From Casuarius casuarius (lineage: Eukaryota > Chordata > Aves > Casuariiformes > Casuariidae): 64,000 nt of DNA. Below, piece after piece: positions 26,174 through 41,100 of this stretch. Numbering within the stretch: the first letter of the stretch is position 1; every line of letters starts with the position of its first letter. The position numbers and the translations under genes are program-made. The stretch lies in the NCBI GenBank assembly GCA_003342895.1, contig PTFA01000024.1, positions 5,888,580-5,952,579 on the forward strand. The letters run 5' to 3'. A model generated the notes under the pieces. It did no database searches and was not told where the DNA came from. It was given only the letters and a program-made list of their open reading frames with translations.

Positions 26174-29100
26174 CTCTCTAAAATGCTGAAAGGTAGCCTA
26201 AAGAAAAACAGAAAGATGTTTGTGAAAATCTGACTTTTGACTGAAGAGGTAAGCCAATGTTTTAGCAGGTCATTAAACTAAATCCAGTGAAATATGCCTT
26301 ATTGCAGATTCACAGTCCCAGTTGAGAATCTCAAAAGCATTTTTTTCTGCATTACCCAACTAATGGCTAAATTAAGGCTCCTAAAACTCCTGTAGAATAT
26401 TTTGAATTTCGCTTTGAAAATTAGAAAAACAGAGGCATTGAAATGTTATAGCCCATATTTTGAAAATTAACATTTAAAACTGAACATTTATGTTCAATCT
26501 AGACATCCAGTTATTAAGCAGTAGGTAGGTGCCTAACCTGAGGCATCATGCTTTCCAATTTTAGAATGTGATCACAGAATAATTCATAACAGTGCTATTC
26601 TGATCGTGAGTCATGTCTCTATATTTTACTCCTAAACCCAGCAGTCACATGCAACACTGAAGAAACTTACCCCAAACTCTCCAAAACTATAACAATTTTC
26701 TAGGCTATTCTACACACAGGTCCCTAATTTTTGTCTTGGCTCTCGTATTTCTCTATCTAAAAAGACTTTCAGAAAGATAGACTTCATCTAAAAAGTCTTT
26801 CAAAGAGTTAACAGCATAGAGAGAAAGCCTGTTTGTGCAATCTGTCTTGGTTTGTTTCTCTTCATGATTCATCTGACATTTATGCACCCTACAGTACCAT
26901 ACAGTTTGTTTCCTATCATTTTTACACTTTCCAAAATCTCATCTTCTCTTCTGAGAAAACGGGATGCAATGCTGATAGTACAATTGCTAATTTCTGAATA
27001 AAGCACCAATGATTCCTGTTCACAAAGATTTGCCTTATTGTGCTTATCATTAGAGATGCCATTAATCAATTTATATTGTTGATCTATGCTAATTTAAATT
27101 TTTAAGAACTTTTGAAGGCTCTTTCAAATCTTCCAATCCGCAAACAGGTTAATGTCCAAAGGAAACCATTTTCATTGAGGGGAAGTGTCTATTTTTCAAA
27201 GTATGCTTTCCAAGTACAAGAATAAGTACTTCTCTCAAAGTAGCAATTAAGCTTTCTTCAGATTACTTCTCAAATACCAACTCATTAGAGTTCAAATATC
27301 AATCAATTATGTTCTCTGCAATGATAGGAAAACGCACACACACAAGTTTCCATGTTCAGATAAAAAAAAATTTCTGAGGTCAGCTAAGTAGCAAACTTGA
27401 GTATTTAAGCAGCAGCACATTATCCTCGTAACTAATATTTAATGCCAAGTTTGAAATAAAATCTAACAGAACCACTGTTAAGTTTCATTAAATAAGATAA
27501 AATTTTATCTCTTTGTATCCCATTCCCAATTTTTTCCCCAAATTTTGAGTTTGAATGAGATTTTCCTATTTAAGAGGTCATTCTCACTGCCAGTGTCTAC
27601 AAATGTACTTTTTTTTGCACAAATAATTAGGATTTCACTTGTTAACTGACTCAGTGTTGCCATCCACCAATATGTGATTATACACACCCAGACAGAAAAT
27701 AATACAAGCTAAGGCATGGGTAGGAATGACAAAAAAAAGTATTAAGTTACACGCAAGCCTTAAGCTACACACTGATCCGATGAGAATGATTTTTCTGCTG
27801 AAAGATTCTCTAATATGCTTTGGAAAACTTAGGTACCTTACTGATAAATGTCATTCAGAATTGTAACAAGAGCATTCTTTTAAAATGTTTGGATTTGGCT
27901 GATTTCTTAGTAATTGAGTGTAACAGCTAACCTATGATGCATTCTCTTGTAGAGCTATCCTTTCATCAAGCATTTTCTCCGAGTAAAAGGAAACAAGAAA
28001 TCTATATAGTTTACAATGGGCAAAAGACAGGAACCTTCTCCGTAACAAACTGCTTTATCAGAAATCATACTAAGTACTTGACCTTCTGCTATAACATCCT
28101 CCTAAAATTTATAAAGCCACAGAAAGACATTACTTGCATTGTTTTGGGACATTTTACAAATTATATTTTTGCTCATTTTTTAATGGTTTTATGAAGTTTT
28201 GCTACAAGTTTCCTTTCCGATCCAATCCATTTCTTTCAAGTAGGACAATCCAAGAGGCAATGTACAAATACGTCCAATGTACAAAGAAAACCAAAAATAC
28301 TGTGAATAAATAAATATTCACCAATGGAAGAATTCTTTTGACCATATACTTACAGAAACGTAGTTGGTTTACAGACAATATTAGTAGATGGAACTTAAAC
28401 TACTGCTTTACCACAGAAGACCATTTAAAGCTAAGGAAGAAAAAAAAACAGTGCGGAGAGGGAAAAAAATATTAATCCTTTTTAAACAGTACAACTTTTA
28501 GTTATGTACCAGGAGCTTATATTCCAGTGTTCATTTGGAATTAGGAAGCATGGAGTGATATTCTCATGCTCATAATAAGCCGTACCTACTCTGAAATACC
28601 TGCTGGCAGTACCTTTTTTAATCAGGAAATACTATTTAAGGTAGAACAGGGTGGAAGAATTAAGTTTTAATAAGAGGATGAAGTAGAAAAGGGGACTGGG
28701 AGAACTGCTATCAACTCTTGCAATTTTTTTCATAATTTTGAGGGCATGTCTGGTGTGTTTCCCCTAGTGCCTGCAGCTATGTGATCACATGGGACTTCTA
28801 GATTTCATTGAAAGATCTGATGGAGAATATGTGTTACGAAAGAGTGGACTAAATATTTCTTTTTTAACTTGAAGTGAATCTGGAGAAGATTGTTTTCATA
28901 ACACAAGGTAGCAAATCATAGGCACACCCATGGAACGCTCCAGATAGCAAGTTTACCAGTAAATAATAGTTTGCTATGAAACAGTGCAGCTTCACAGAGG
29001 AAAAGAAAAGGTGGAGAAACTGGAACGTGTTCAAAAAGTGCATGTGGGAATTTATGAGATACAGAGACTATCTAACATTCACTTGTTTATTGCTCAGTTA

Positions 29101-32100
29101 AACAATGCACGATGGAGTTGAAAACAGGGAAAGATTTTAAAGTATATTTTAAGAAGGTTAATTGTCTAGGGTGAAATAAGAAATTCAGGTATTAGTAACT
29201 GGACAATATAAAACAAAGAAAAGTCTATACAAAATAGAAGAAAATCCTTCCTCAAAGAACATATGCTCTTTTAGTCTTAAGCTCTAGTTAAATGAGGGCA
29301 AACCGACCACATAGCGTGGAAAATACAACAGAAACTGTACGTTAGAGAACAAGTCATCAGTGGCAGGGATAAAGTGGATTTAAGTGATTTCTTAGGTGTT
29401 TTCCAGCTCTAAATGCTGTTTTGTTCTTTGACTCTACTCCTTGCCAGCTTAACTCATTGACTAAAGTTAGTGGGGTTAAGTCATTACTAGCCTCACAGAG
29501 GATGAAAGGTTGCTATAATCCCCTGGTGAGTCACCTCTGAGACTTAAGTACATGCTGAAGGTTGCTGATACTTGATTTGATAAACTGCATTTTCAACAAT
29601 GCAACATGCTTCATCTTATTTAACACAGCCACAATGTGTTCTCAGAAAAAAACCCACCCTTCTGAAAGCTTGTATTTCAGAAATGTTTGCTTTTCATCTC
29701 TTGTGTTGCTTATTGTTTTATGTGTGAGAAAACCTTACTGCACAGCAAGCCAGAAGAGAAGCCACTGTGCTGTGGCATTCTTCTGCGTAGGAAAGGATTG
29801 GTCCATCATTACCACACACCCTCTTTTATAAGATTAATCTTTAATGCTTTAAAAAATACAGAATTTGGAACTGTATCTTGGCATGCAGAATTTTTTTTTC
29901 AAGGCAGTAGGCCAAATTCTGGTTTATTTATCAGTATGACTCCCCTAGCTTTAGTGGAGATACTCTTGATTGGTACTGGGTATATATGAGCTTGGAAACT
30001 GGCCCAATGATTAGAAAAAAAAAAAAAAAAAGCCCTTTCCAAGAGTATGTGCTAACAGAGATTGACAAATATTAAAGTTTTTCTAGTTATAAGTATAAAG
30101 CAGTATATTTATATGGTTCCCTGCACAGAGTGTGAAAATTTGGGACAGCAAATGGAACAGGCCACAGGTAGGAGTAAAGGATCTTCCATTACACACCCTG
30201 ACAGATGACTGTAAGGAACGCAAAATGCCAATTCCTCCCTTGGAATGAAGATGTTAAGTAATGTTGCTTCAGCAGCCTGGGGAGTGGAAAACGGTTACCC
30301 TCATCCATCATTTGCACAAGGACCGAGCCAATGTCCTTAAGCTAGATATTGGCAAGAGGATAACGAACTGGTGGGGTGGGCTACCAACTCTCTTTTTACA
30401 TGACCATCTTGTTATCAAATTTTACAGAGTACCAGATGTGTACAGGTGATAGGTTTGGATATAACCACAGAGGAAAATGCTTAAAAACACTTTGGTAGAT
30501 AATGCTGTAAATGAGCTAGGAGCAGTGAGTTTGCTTTATATTCAGTGACTCACATGAATTTCCTGAGCAGAAACCACCAAAACATAAAAATAAAAAATGC
30601 CATGGTAACAACCAGAGCCACTATAAAACATAAACACTCACATATGGTAGAGATATAAAGGAACTATGTCTTGACCTGATTTTCAAAATGGACAGCTGGA
30701 TGTGTATTTCCCTATCCCACTACACAGGATAGTCTCTTTAGCAAGAAAGTTTCATATCCAAATGCAAAAGAGTCTTAGATACTATTTGTAAATTTAATGT
30801 TTTAAAAATGTGGCTGTTCTCAATCAAATTCTCTCTCATAGGTATCTAATGAAACACTAACAAATACACTCTGTCCTGAATGACATCAAACCCTCTAAGA
30901 GCATGCACTGCAGAATTAAGAGCATCTCTAGCTCCCATGCTATAATGTTCTGTACTGCTGCTGGCAAAAAGGGCGATGAGCAGAAAGTTACCAAGTCCAG
31001 GGTAGGACAAAGGTTGCTGTTGCTCCGTTTGGGACACCTTGGGAACTGAGATTCACCACCTGCTTCTCAGCTGCTCCACTATTTAAGAAAGGGAGTCAAC
31101 TACAGCTGTGAACTCCGTCCCCCATAGAGCTCACGCGACCTGTCTGGCTCAGCCCTCTCGCCTAACCCAAAGGGGCAGAGAGGAGCCTTCCTCTACTCTA
31201 ATCCTAGTCGACTCACCTCCCAGCACACGTGAGAGAGGATAAATCAGTTTTGTGGTATTCCTGGGCTGCCAGTTATGATGCAGGCCGTTCACACAGATGT
31301 AACCAAGTGGTTTATATGCCTTTGCCAGCCCTGATCCATCATGTTAGCCAAGTTAATAGCTGGCCGAAAAAAGATAATCTAAATACTTTAAGTGGGTATC
31401 TCTATCAGTTCCTGTACAGCACACTCATAGATTTAGATTATAGTTCTACAGTCAGTAAACAGAGCCATATTTAGATTATACAAGAAACTAATGTCTTGAG
31501 AGCTACTAAGCAACCTCTACAGTCTTGATTTCAGGAATAAGGGCTTCCTACCCCCCCGCCACAATGATTTAATGAAGCACTAAGTGAACAAGGTTTCCTA
31601 TTCACTGAATGACAACTCCATTTCTTTCAATAAAGTGGAGACCAGTTCCCGCAAGAGCATGAGAAGTGCTGAAGGCAACAAGGGTATATCATCAAAAAGG
31701 TTATTGATGGTAGAGAGAGACAGAGGGAAGAGGTCAGCATGCTGATTCTCAAAGGAAGCAGAATACTAAATTAGTACCATTCCAGTTGACACTGTTATTT
31801 TTACAGAACAGCCAAACTCCCAGGGAAATCTCTTTGGTCTTTAAAGAAAATTTACAACGATTTACAAGCCTGCTGGACGTGGAAATATTTTTACTACATG
31901 TTTTGCTTGTACACCCAATAGATACTTGCAGGCGATAATGAAACTACTTGCTAGTCATGCTGGACAGTTTAAGGTACCCACTCAGCTAAACAGAGAGTTC
32001 AGTATTCACATTAATCGAAACCAGTTTCAATTCTTTAGTCTACTAATAACACATCCGCAAAGAAATAGCTGTAAGTGAAATGCCAGAAGACCATCTGCTT

Positions 32101-35100
32101 TTGGAGTGCCAGTTCAGCATCTTACAACTAACGTTAGTTTCTCCCCTCTACTCTGGGCAGCTGCTATACAATGTATGGAATTTTCCATCAGGAACAAAAG
32201 CTTGATCAAGGTGTCGTATTAAAAATTATCCTTGATCGAGACGCAGTATTAAAAATCAATGCCCTTCTTCAAGAAATGATGGAACATCATGATAAATGAT
32301 AATACTTACTTTCCTTTCTCTCTTCTAATTAATGTTAATTTTCTCTTCAAAAATTCTACCAAAAAAAAAAAAAAAAAAAAAAAGCCCTCCACCTTGATTT
32401 TCTAGCCTCTTCAAGTATTATTCCTAGAACATTTTGACCTCAGGACAAAGCTTCCAAAAGAAGCCGTGTAGAATACAGGGGCACAATGGACATGTACAAC
32501 ACACCTTCTCTAAAGCGGCCAAGGGCAGAGCTCAAGCACAGCGCTTGAGTACGGCTCAGGTTCAGTGACCGCTCCTTATCATTTTGAGCTCTCCAGCTAT
32601 TTTGACAACTCTGTCTGCAAATGTGCTGACTCCACAGAGCCCCAGTTTTGCTATATATGTGCACTTTACTTTCGCCCATACAAACTAGGAGCTATGGACT
32701 CTTAAAAGTTTTTAAAATATTGCTAACGCAAAGTGGAAGCATATGCAATGCACTAGGTAAGATAAATCCCAAGCAACTGATTGCAACTTAGGCAAAATCA
32801 GTTATTATACACTGAGCTCCGAGTGCATAATAAAAACAGACTTTGTACAAAGCTGTTTTTAGGAAGTTTCATCCAGGAAAATCTTTCTTCAGCTGATCCC
32901 CATTTTGGACCAAAATCAATAATCAGAGCCTTTGCATAGCACAGAAAATTAAGCGTTTAAGTTCACAGAATTTAAAACATTTAATATTAAAACCAGAAAA
33001 TAACGCTCAGTCTCAATTACAACACAGCTGGAACGCCAATGAAATACCTGTTACCCATGCAACAGATTCGTGATCCAGTCACAATACTCACAATATACTG
33101 AAGTACAAATAATTTAACATTTAGTGAAGTTATTGCTGTCAGCATGGCTGTCAGTAATTCACATACCGACATCTGTGGACAATGCTCCTTATGTTTAGTA
33201 GTGTCCACCATTATATTATATAGCCTACTTCCCAGTGACTAGAATATTAAGCAATAAGATAAGATTTTTAAGATTTGCCCTTCAGCAGGTTCTTTGAGAT
33301 GACAGTAGAAGCAAAAACCTGTAACCAATAAAAACTAAGCCCATATGAACACTGTATGAAGACATGGAAAACAGTCACCGTCAAAATTAACTCATCTAAA
33401 ACCATATATATTATAACTTAACATAATGATTAAATAACACGTAATATAATGTGAAATGCAAGTCTCCAGAAAGAACTGAGAACAGATATTTTGCGTTTAC
33501 CTTTGGTATTCCAGAAGTGTCAAGCCAGTTCTGGAAGATACTTTCGACAGTTAACCCAGACCTTTAAGAAAAAAAAAAAGGGGGGGTTTAGAGGATGCAC
33601 AAACAAAACAAATTTTTCACATGAAAATTAACCCCGTAGAAGCTGAGCAAAACCCTGAATTCAAGTAGTAGTTTGCAATGCAGTGGTACTACCTTCTCAA
33701 TTTTTTAAAGAATAATACCATCAGAGGTGACACAAGCAAATTAAACACAGATTAGATTTTGTGTGTTTAAAACTCAAAAGATAAATTCAGCGCTTATGAG
33801 GGCTGACAGAGTGCAAGATGCTAAACTGCATTTATAAAACACATGTAAAGTACAAGCAGGTGTGCTACTTCTTTTTGAGTGGACTTTTGTTTCCCCTAAG
33901 GAAAAAAATTCACAGAGGAAGTAAATTTCACTGGAGACATTCAAAACCAGTATTTTATTAAGGAACCAGGGCAAATGTAAAGACAAAATACCAAAGAAAG
34001 TGAAATGAAACATGAACTACTTCAGATGTATGGGTTTGAAGAGGCACTGCTGGATTTTAATCCTCAAAGCTACCAAATATCTACTATATTTCAGTTTCAG
34101 CTTTTTTGCACTTTCTTTCTTTCCTGATAACATTTAGAGTGAACTCAGAAAACAGTCTGGAGCCCCAACTGCTATGAAAGGAAATAGTTTGTCATGATCA
34201 AGCTGAATGGGACTGAAATAAGCATATGCATAGGTATTTGCAAATTCAGAAATTGTATTTCCCTTTTTCTTTTGTAAGCAACTTTTTTTGAATTTGCTTC
34301 AACTTCGACTGACGTTGAAGAGGCGTCTCAACTTACACAGGACCCAACTGCCAAGAAAAAAAATCCCTTTATTCTTTTATCTTCATTTCTTTATCACAAT
34401 GTCAATACTGAAAAACAATACTTGATAATACTTGAGTAAGCCCCGAATGAATGTAATCTACTCTGCTTCTCAGAATATTTGTGTCATGTGTGTGGCAATG
34501 CCTTGGCGAGACTCCTTCCAGTACTTGCAGCTAACTTCACGTGTGCAGTGTTGACATATGACCAAAAAGTATTTGGGAAAAGAACAGCCATTTTGAAATT
34601 CCAGAGTGGGAAGCAAGCAACTCAGCACAATTTTTATGTAGATTTTTCTGTTTGAATTATATGACACAAATTCTTTTTTTAAACCCTGACAAAACTGTGC
34701 TCAAAATTCTGACTCCACAGGAGATTTATTTCTGGACTGTATCGGTGACTAAGAAGGATTTCTAATGAATCCATCAGTCATTTTTACTGAATGATTTTAA
34801 AACACCTATAAATACTAATTTTCACTGTGCCCATGGGAGACACATCACTGCTATATCTGACATGCAAATGGGAAAACTAAGGCTCAGAGACTCAAAAGCA
34901 GCCAAGCAATATGTTAGTGGGTGACCCCAGAACATAGTCACAGAGTCAAATTTTCTGTACAGTTACTGATCATATGTATTAATTGTTTTTGTTTAGTTTC
35001 TTTTAGAATAGCCAAAGATTTAAATTATTGATGTTGATATATGTAACAGCAGCATCTTTCCAGACATAGGTTATATCTTGGGTTAGACTTTCTTATCCTT

Positions 35101-38100
35101 GTTGCATTCAAGATGAAAAAATTTACCCTCAATCTCTTCCCAGTAGGACACCAGAACCTTTGAGGCAGAATTAACAGTTGCATCCTCCACTTCCTTTTCT
35201 AACGTAGAAAACAAACATCATGTACCCTTGGGTTGTGAAATCTGCCATCCCTACTTGCACTTAGCAGTATTCTGAAAGAAATCTCATTAAAATGAGCGGG
35301 TCTACCCAACAGAATAAAACTCTGCCACTGTGAATTAGGGGTGGGAGAATCCGATCAAAATAGAAAGTCAGATGGCTACTCATTGAGTAACTGTTGAATG
35401 GTATCTGCAAGAAGTATGCAATCTGGTCTTAATAAGCTTGTCCAAAATACACAGGAATTTTGGCACAACGCCAGAAATCAGTCGTCAAGCGCCTTCGCTG
35501 TAAGAAAGTCTTTCCTTGCAAATAGTACCCTACGTCATTCAGCTACTAAGATAGGCTTGTATACACAGGATACGGCGTCATACTGAAAACCGTAAGAAGC
35601 TACAGATTAAAAGAAAATAAGAACATTCAGATACAGTGACAAAAAAGCCATTTATACATGCTTTCACTCTCTATTCTTTTAGTAATTTTATTCAGTTTTT
35701 GATCAGTCATATATGATGGTGCAGGCCAAGGACACCATGTGGAAGCAGCACTAGTGTATTCACTACCGTTAAAATACTTTGATAGTTCACGCAACTTAGG
35801 CCCAAACTTTTCTTCAACGGTGTCTTCACAAGTAAGGGAGAACACATCAGCCAGGCTGAGGTGGCTTAAAGAGTCCCAGGAGGGAGAACAATTCCCACAG
35901 AGACAAATGAATCTTCCCCTTTCAGTAAATCTGTATGTCAAAGTATCTCTTTAACATTAGGAGACACTAGACTGGCACAGGAAAAAAAAAATCCCTCAAA
36001 TCATGTGGTTCAAATAATCACAGCAGTGAGCAGAAGCATTTCTACGCAGCCAGGATTCTGCATTTTCAGGAAATTACCATTTCGCATGTCTGATCACTAT
36101 GGAAATTCATTTTCTACACATAACCAAACATAGACAACAGGCTTATAACAGAGTATTGTTCTATGTTCAAGTGAATTACTTACATCCAGAATTGCTCAGC
36201 TTTCAGTAGTACTTTGTTATCTGTGCAAGTTTGTTAAATTTAGAGCATTTGAGTGCCGAGTCCTTCAGTATAATTACCTTTACCTTACTACAGTCTTCTA
36301 CAAATTGGTGTCTAGTCTAAGTTAGTTAGCTGAGTCTCTTCCACAGATAATGGAGAGAAAGAAAAGCATCTCCAAAAAGCCAGTCAATTCACCTACACTG
36401 GGATAGCATGACATTCTTTCTTGAGGTTTTATTTCTGTCCAGTTACTACAGAAGACACATACAGGACTAGCTTAAACTAGACTCCCAAATTTTATATAGC
36501 CAAAGGTAGGTTGGGTACCTCCTGATCTGCTTATCTGTCTCAAGCAACAACATCATGATAACTAATTTTTTTATTTGTTATTGCATGAATCAAAATCTGA
36601 ACCAGAGCGAGCATTTATGGAAAATACCCTTATTTGTGTATTTAATTTGTTTTTACCTAGGGATGAGAAACACAGCTTCACAACGCCAGTTTTTTCCATG
36701 ATTTTTTCAGAACCTAAGCTAAACTTAAAGGGCAAGATTTTCTTGGAAAAAGCTATGCAAAATAATAAAACTCCACTTGCTATGTAGTGCCTTTAGTCAA
36801 TCTACCTTCTGTGGCTTTTAGAGCCAACAGCAGCTCATTTCAAAACACTGCCTTTGAAAGGAGCTTGTAGTACTGAAGGGAATTGCACTGCTCCGACAGC
36901 ACGCTAGTCCAGCCAGAAACACCACCCATAAGTTGCTCAGCCTCTCCTGAAACTTTGACGCTTTTCTCAAGGGCAAAGACTACAAGGCTGCCATCTCTGC
37001 CTACAGCGCCCTCGGCTTCAGCTAAACCCTCGTCATATGACTACGTAGCTTGCTTTCTTTTTTTTTTTTTTTTTTTTTTTTAAAACTTGGGACATTCTTC
37101 TTAGTACCCATCCAAAAAGCAACTCTTTCTACCCTACTCCTGGCATTCACTTTTTTTTCCCCCAAACATATTAGTAATGTGCTGACTGTTGCAAAGATGT
37201 AATCTGAACATGACTGAGGGTCTACCTTGAAGGACTGTGAAGTCCTTTAAGGTTTCCACTAACTTGTTGGGCTTTGGATCGAGCCCAAAAAATATATCAC
37301 AAACAGACTGATATTGCAAAACAAATGTCCTAGAGAAAGGACACAAAGCCTGGTATTTATAGAGGCTGCAGTTCAGTAAAGCATCCATATTCAGAAAGGG
37401 CACTTACCACCTGCTTATGTTGCATTTAAGCACCTGTAAGGACTTAAATCTGGTGTGTGTTTGATTTCCTGACTGGCTTTTTGGTTAAGGTACTGTATGG
37501 GGCCATGGTAATCTGGGTTCAATTGATTAGCACTGTAACAGAGTTCTTGCAAGACTGGGCAAGTTCTTAAAATTGCTTTGTACTGCAGTTCCCTGCTGTA
37601 AAATGAGAATGCTAGTACATCCGTTATCTCCTTCCTTGTCTATTTGTTTAGACTATAAGCTGGTCAGCCTAAGAATGATCTCCTAGCATGCATACATACT
37701 GTGCATGGCCTCACTGAAGGCCTCTGAAAGCATGTTCTGTACCATACTAACGCTAATGATAATTTCAGAGTTAGCATTATAAAAGATCTCTATATAGCAG
37801 GCTTTCATTGCATTGGGCCCCAAGGCATTCTAGAAACTTTATGCATATCTGCCATATCCTGAAAATACTTCACTGACCATATTTTCTTCATCTGGTATAT
37901 ATGTTAATTGACACCAACCATTTTCAAAGTGCGCCATCCCAGCTAAATAATAAGGTGTAGTTAGGACCAAATCCAAGATTCATGAGAGATTAGTCATTCT
38001 ATCAACAGCCCATAGCTTCCTCCAGATTTTTCCTGGCCCCCTGCTTTTTTTTTTTTTTTTAAACAGTATAGATGCCTTTCTTTTTTAATTTTATCCAGCA

Positions 38101-41100
38101 TATATGTTTTGGCTTACAAGAAAAAAAAAAGTAGGTATCAAAAATATAGGAAAAAAATCTTTCGCAACGATTTACTTTGGGAGCTGGATGCCTACCAGCT
38201 ATTTGTCTCTGTGAAAATCATTACCTTTGTGACAAGTAGCCTTCCACGGGAGTAACTAAGAAAGGAAGTAAGAAAGGAGGAGACAGATATACCTGTGTAG
38301 CTGAGTAGTTTGAAATTACAACATTATTTTAACATTATTTAGTACTTAATTGGCAAATTTTAAAGACATCCAAGGAATGTGGTTAGTAAGCCTGAGTTAT
38401 TTACGGTACGAATATCAGAGCCATAACACAAGCTTTCCTTTGTCTGTCGTATATTATTAAAACCATAGCTTTAGTAGTCCTCTTATTTATTTTATTGAAT
38501 CGAGTTAAATAAAAAATACCAACAGAAAAACCCAAAGAGCAGAACTGAACTGCTCAAAAAGATTTGCAGTCATAAAGAGCACAAGCAGCTGCAACTCTGA
38601 TTTATCTGAGGATGGTGAAACTCACGCTCTGTTACCAGGCCTTAGAAACACGGAGTCTTTGCATGGCTCACATGCTGGGCAGATGTGGAGAGGATCAGTT
38701 TACAGCAAGGGCTGTGAGCCTTGGGGGAACAGAACCACTGGGAGTTTTGATCAAATTTAGTGCACCGTGATATACAATGGACAGAAAAGAAGGTTTTTTG
38801 TTGTTGTTCTTGGGTTTGGTTTTTAGATAAACTGTAATCGATTCTCAAATTACATATCAGGAAATAAGATGCCTCAGTCGCAGGTGGGAAGTAGCATGGA
38901 TTTCTTGCAGAATGGCCAAGATAATGCAGGGCTATAGCCAGTACATTTTATAGCAGAAAGGCCTTAGAAACAGAGGAGCAGGACTAACCAGGTAGATAGT
39001 TGTTTGCCTTTCTTGCCATTAGCCTTTCATAAACAGATGAAATCTGTCTTAAGGGCAAGTTAGGAGATTCTGAAGGACAAAAAGGTGGTGCTAGGCCTGT
39101 CCCACGCTGTTATTCAGCCACAGTCCAGAAACAGAAGGATCCTGTCCTGGAGAATGCATTCCTCTAGCTAAGTTGCCATCAACATTGAGTCAGAACAGGA
39201 ATGGAAGTAGCCCCATAAACTAGGCATATAATCCTCCTCCCCTGGGTACAAAAGCCAGCAAAAAATCAATGACTGATACTTAAGAGGTTACGCCTGCATC
39301 TCTGAACTGCTCATCGCTGGGAATGTCTTAAAAAAAATTCTCCAGTAACTAAAAACTAAAGGCCTTAAGCCCTGGAAGAATGAAAATCTTTTAGATACAG
39401 CCTGGTGTATCCAATAGCAGAAAATTCATGTAGCATTACTCCAAGGTAATGATTAGAGAAGATTTCCACACTGTTGTACGATTGCTTTCTGCCAATGTTA
39501 ATGCTGTTCTCATTGCAAAAGCCTCCCATAAGCCAAATTCTACTCTTTAGCTACACCAGCTTGCCTCTATTGCCACAGAGGAGACTAGAATTTGGCTTGA
39601 TTCCATACAACTATTTTTTTTAATTATTATTCAGGCCAGTCTCTATTACAAACATTTGGATGTTCGATTGCTTAATATTTTTCAAGCAATGAGCTTTTTC
39701 TTAATTTTAACATTTGTATGTTATTTGTATAATAACAACAGAGTGCACTGAAGAGCGGACAAGCATCTTTGTGGCGGATAAGAAATAAAGGCCTCCTGTC
39801 TGTCCAGACGTTCTATTACTCTGTTGATATCCTTATCCAAGGTAATTTTGGCAGTAGATAAGTTCAGATATACTATGTCTGGTTGTAATATAAATTACCA
39901 TAGATCTGAAATTTTGTCCACACATTCAAGGGTGATGCAAATCAAATGGAGCCACACTTCCTTTGCAATGCTCTCACTAAAGGTTTAAATATTTTGGCAT
40001 GTACCTAGGCTGAAAACCAGATGCCTTATTCAAATAAGGCTTTGTACTAGGTTTAGGTTTTGCAGGAACAAATGAAAAAAGGAAGGAAAATGGAGATTTT
40101 ATTAATAAATCTACATATACTCATATCAACAACTAACTCACTTCCCCATATATTCCATTTCTTTTCCCTGATTATTTTTGGGCTGGAAACCCGCATCACA
40201 TAATGTAAAAAAAATAGCACCTCAAAATATATCCTTGAAAAAAAGTAACATGCCACATGTTATTCATGATGCCACAAAACACATTATCTCAATGATAACT
40301 AGCTTCCCTGCCACAAGTTTTACAGGCCATCATTCTAAAGAGAATCTACACCTTGAAGATACAGAATAGTAGTATATTTAAAATCTCTCTTCTATCTTGT
40401 TTCTGTCCTGGGAGATATTCTTACTATTTTGCTCACTACATCTGGGTTACTAAACCATGGCTACAAATTCTATTTCTATCACTGTGGAGTGTAAGAAGAG
40501 TGAAACAATTACCCAGACTCTAAAAAGTCCACAACTACAAACTGCCCATTTTTTGCAGTGTATTTCCCTATGCACACATTTTGGCGGGAGGCATGAATTC
40601 AGTTACTCCAACATATGCAGAAATCTCTTAAACTGTCAAGATGACACACTTTGCTATTAGTATTATTGTATGTGAAGCACATTTGGCAGAGAATATGTCC
40701 TTTATTTCCTTCACTCAACTAATGCTGGTAGTCACAGGTTATGCAAATATGGTGAGGAAAAAAAAGGACATTACCTCTTCCATCTTCACAGGGGAACTGC
40801 TGCAAGTAAATGATTTTATTTGCTGTTTGAAAGGACTACTTGGAAAGAATCTTTTTTCCTGAAACAACTGAAAATGAAAGAAGTTCTTTCAAGAAAAGAA
40901 AATATTCACGGTTTTTTATAATCTTTTTTCCTCCCTATGACATTTTAATGGTTCTAAATAGAAACAACTTTGAAAGAAAAAAAACCCAAATGAAAGTATT
41001 TTGAAATGAACAATAAAAGCATTTCACTAAAAAACTCAACACATTTGACTTTCCTCTTCCCTTTTCTTCAGCGAAAACCATTCACCCAAATTTATGAAGA

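Larger units (their letters stand above)
18800..33500 (-). other. AOPEP: AOPEP intron, 14.7 kb
   Basis: GT-AG intron. Its last 0.6 kb in transcript order is the body of the CpG island. The rest is AT-rich and contains the (CA)n microsatellite at 26104-26170, a possible CR1 fragment at 28990-29430, a palindromic ancient repeat at 29908-30010 followed by an A run at 30017-30033, a 30-bp tandem duplication at 32201-32260 and a 23-bp A run at 32361-32383. The open frame at 22565-22957 on the plus strand (130 codons) is not recognised. Confidence 0.8.

Noticed and set aside
1..33500. miR-23b, miR-27b and miR-24-1 cluster
   Set aside because: Looked for on the minus strand because mammals carry it in the 3' part of AOPEP; the mature sequences were not seen. 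It is probably outside the left edge.
35627..35941. 104-codon minus-strand frame with protein-like composition
   Set aside because: No similarity to AOPEP, FANCC or a retroelement that I can recognise. It sits within an AOPEP intron, so it is left uncalled.
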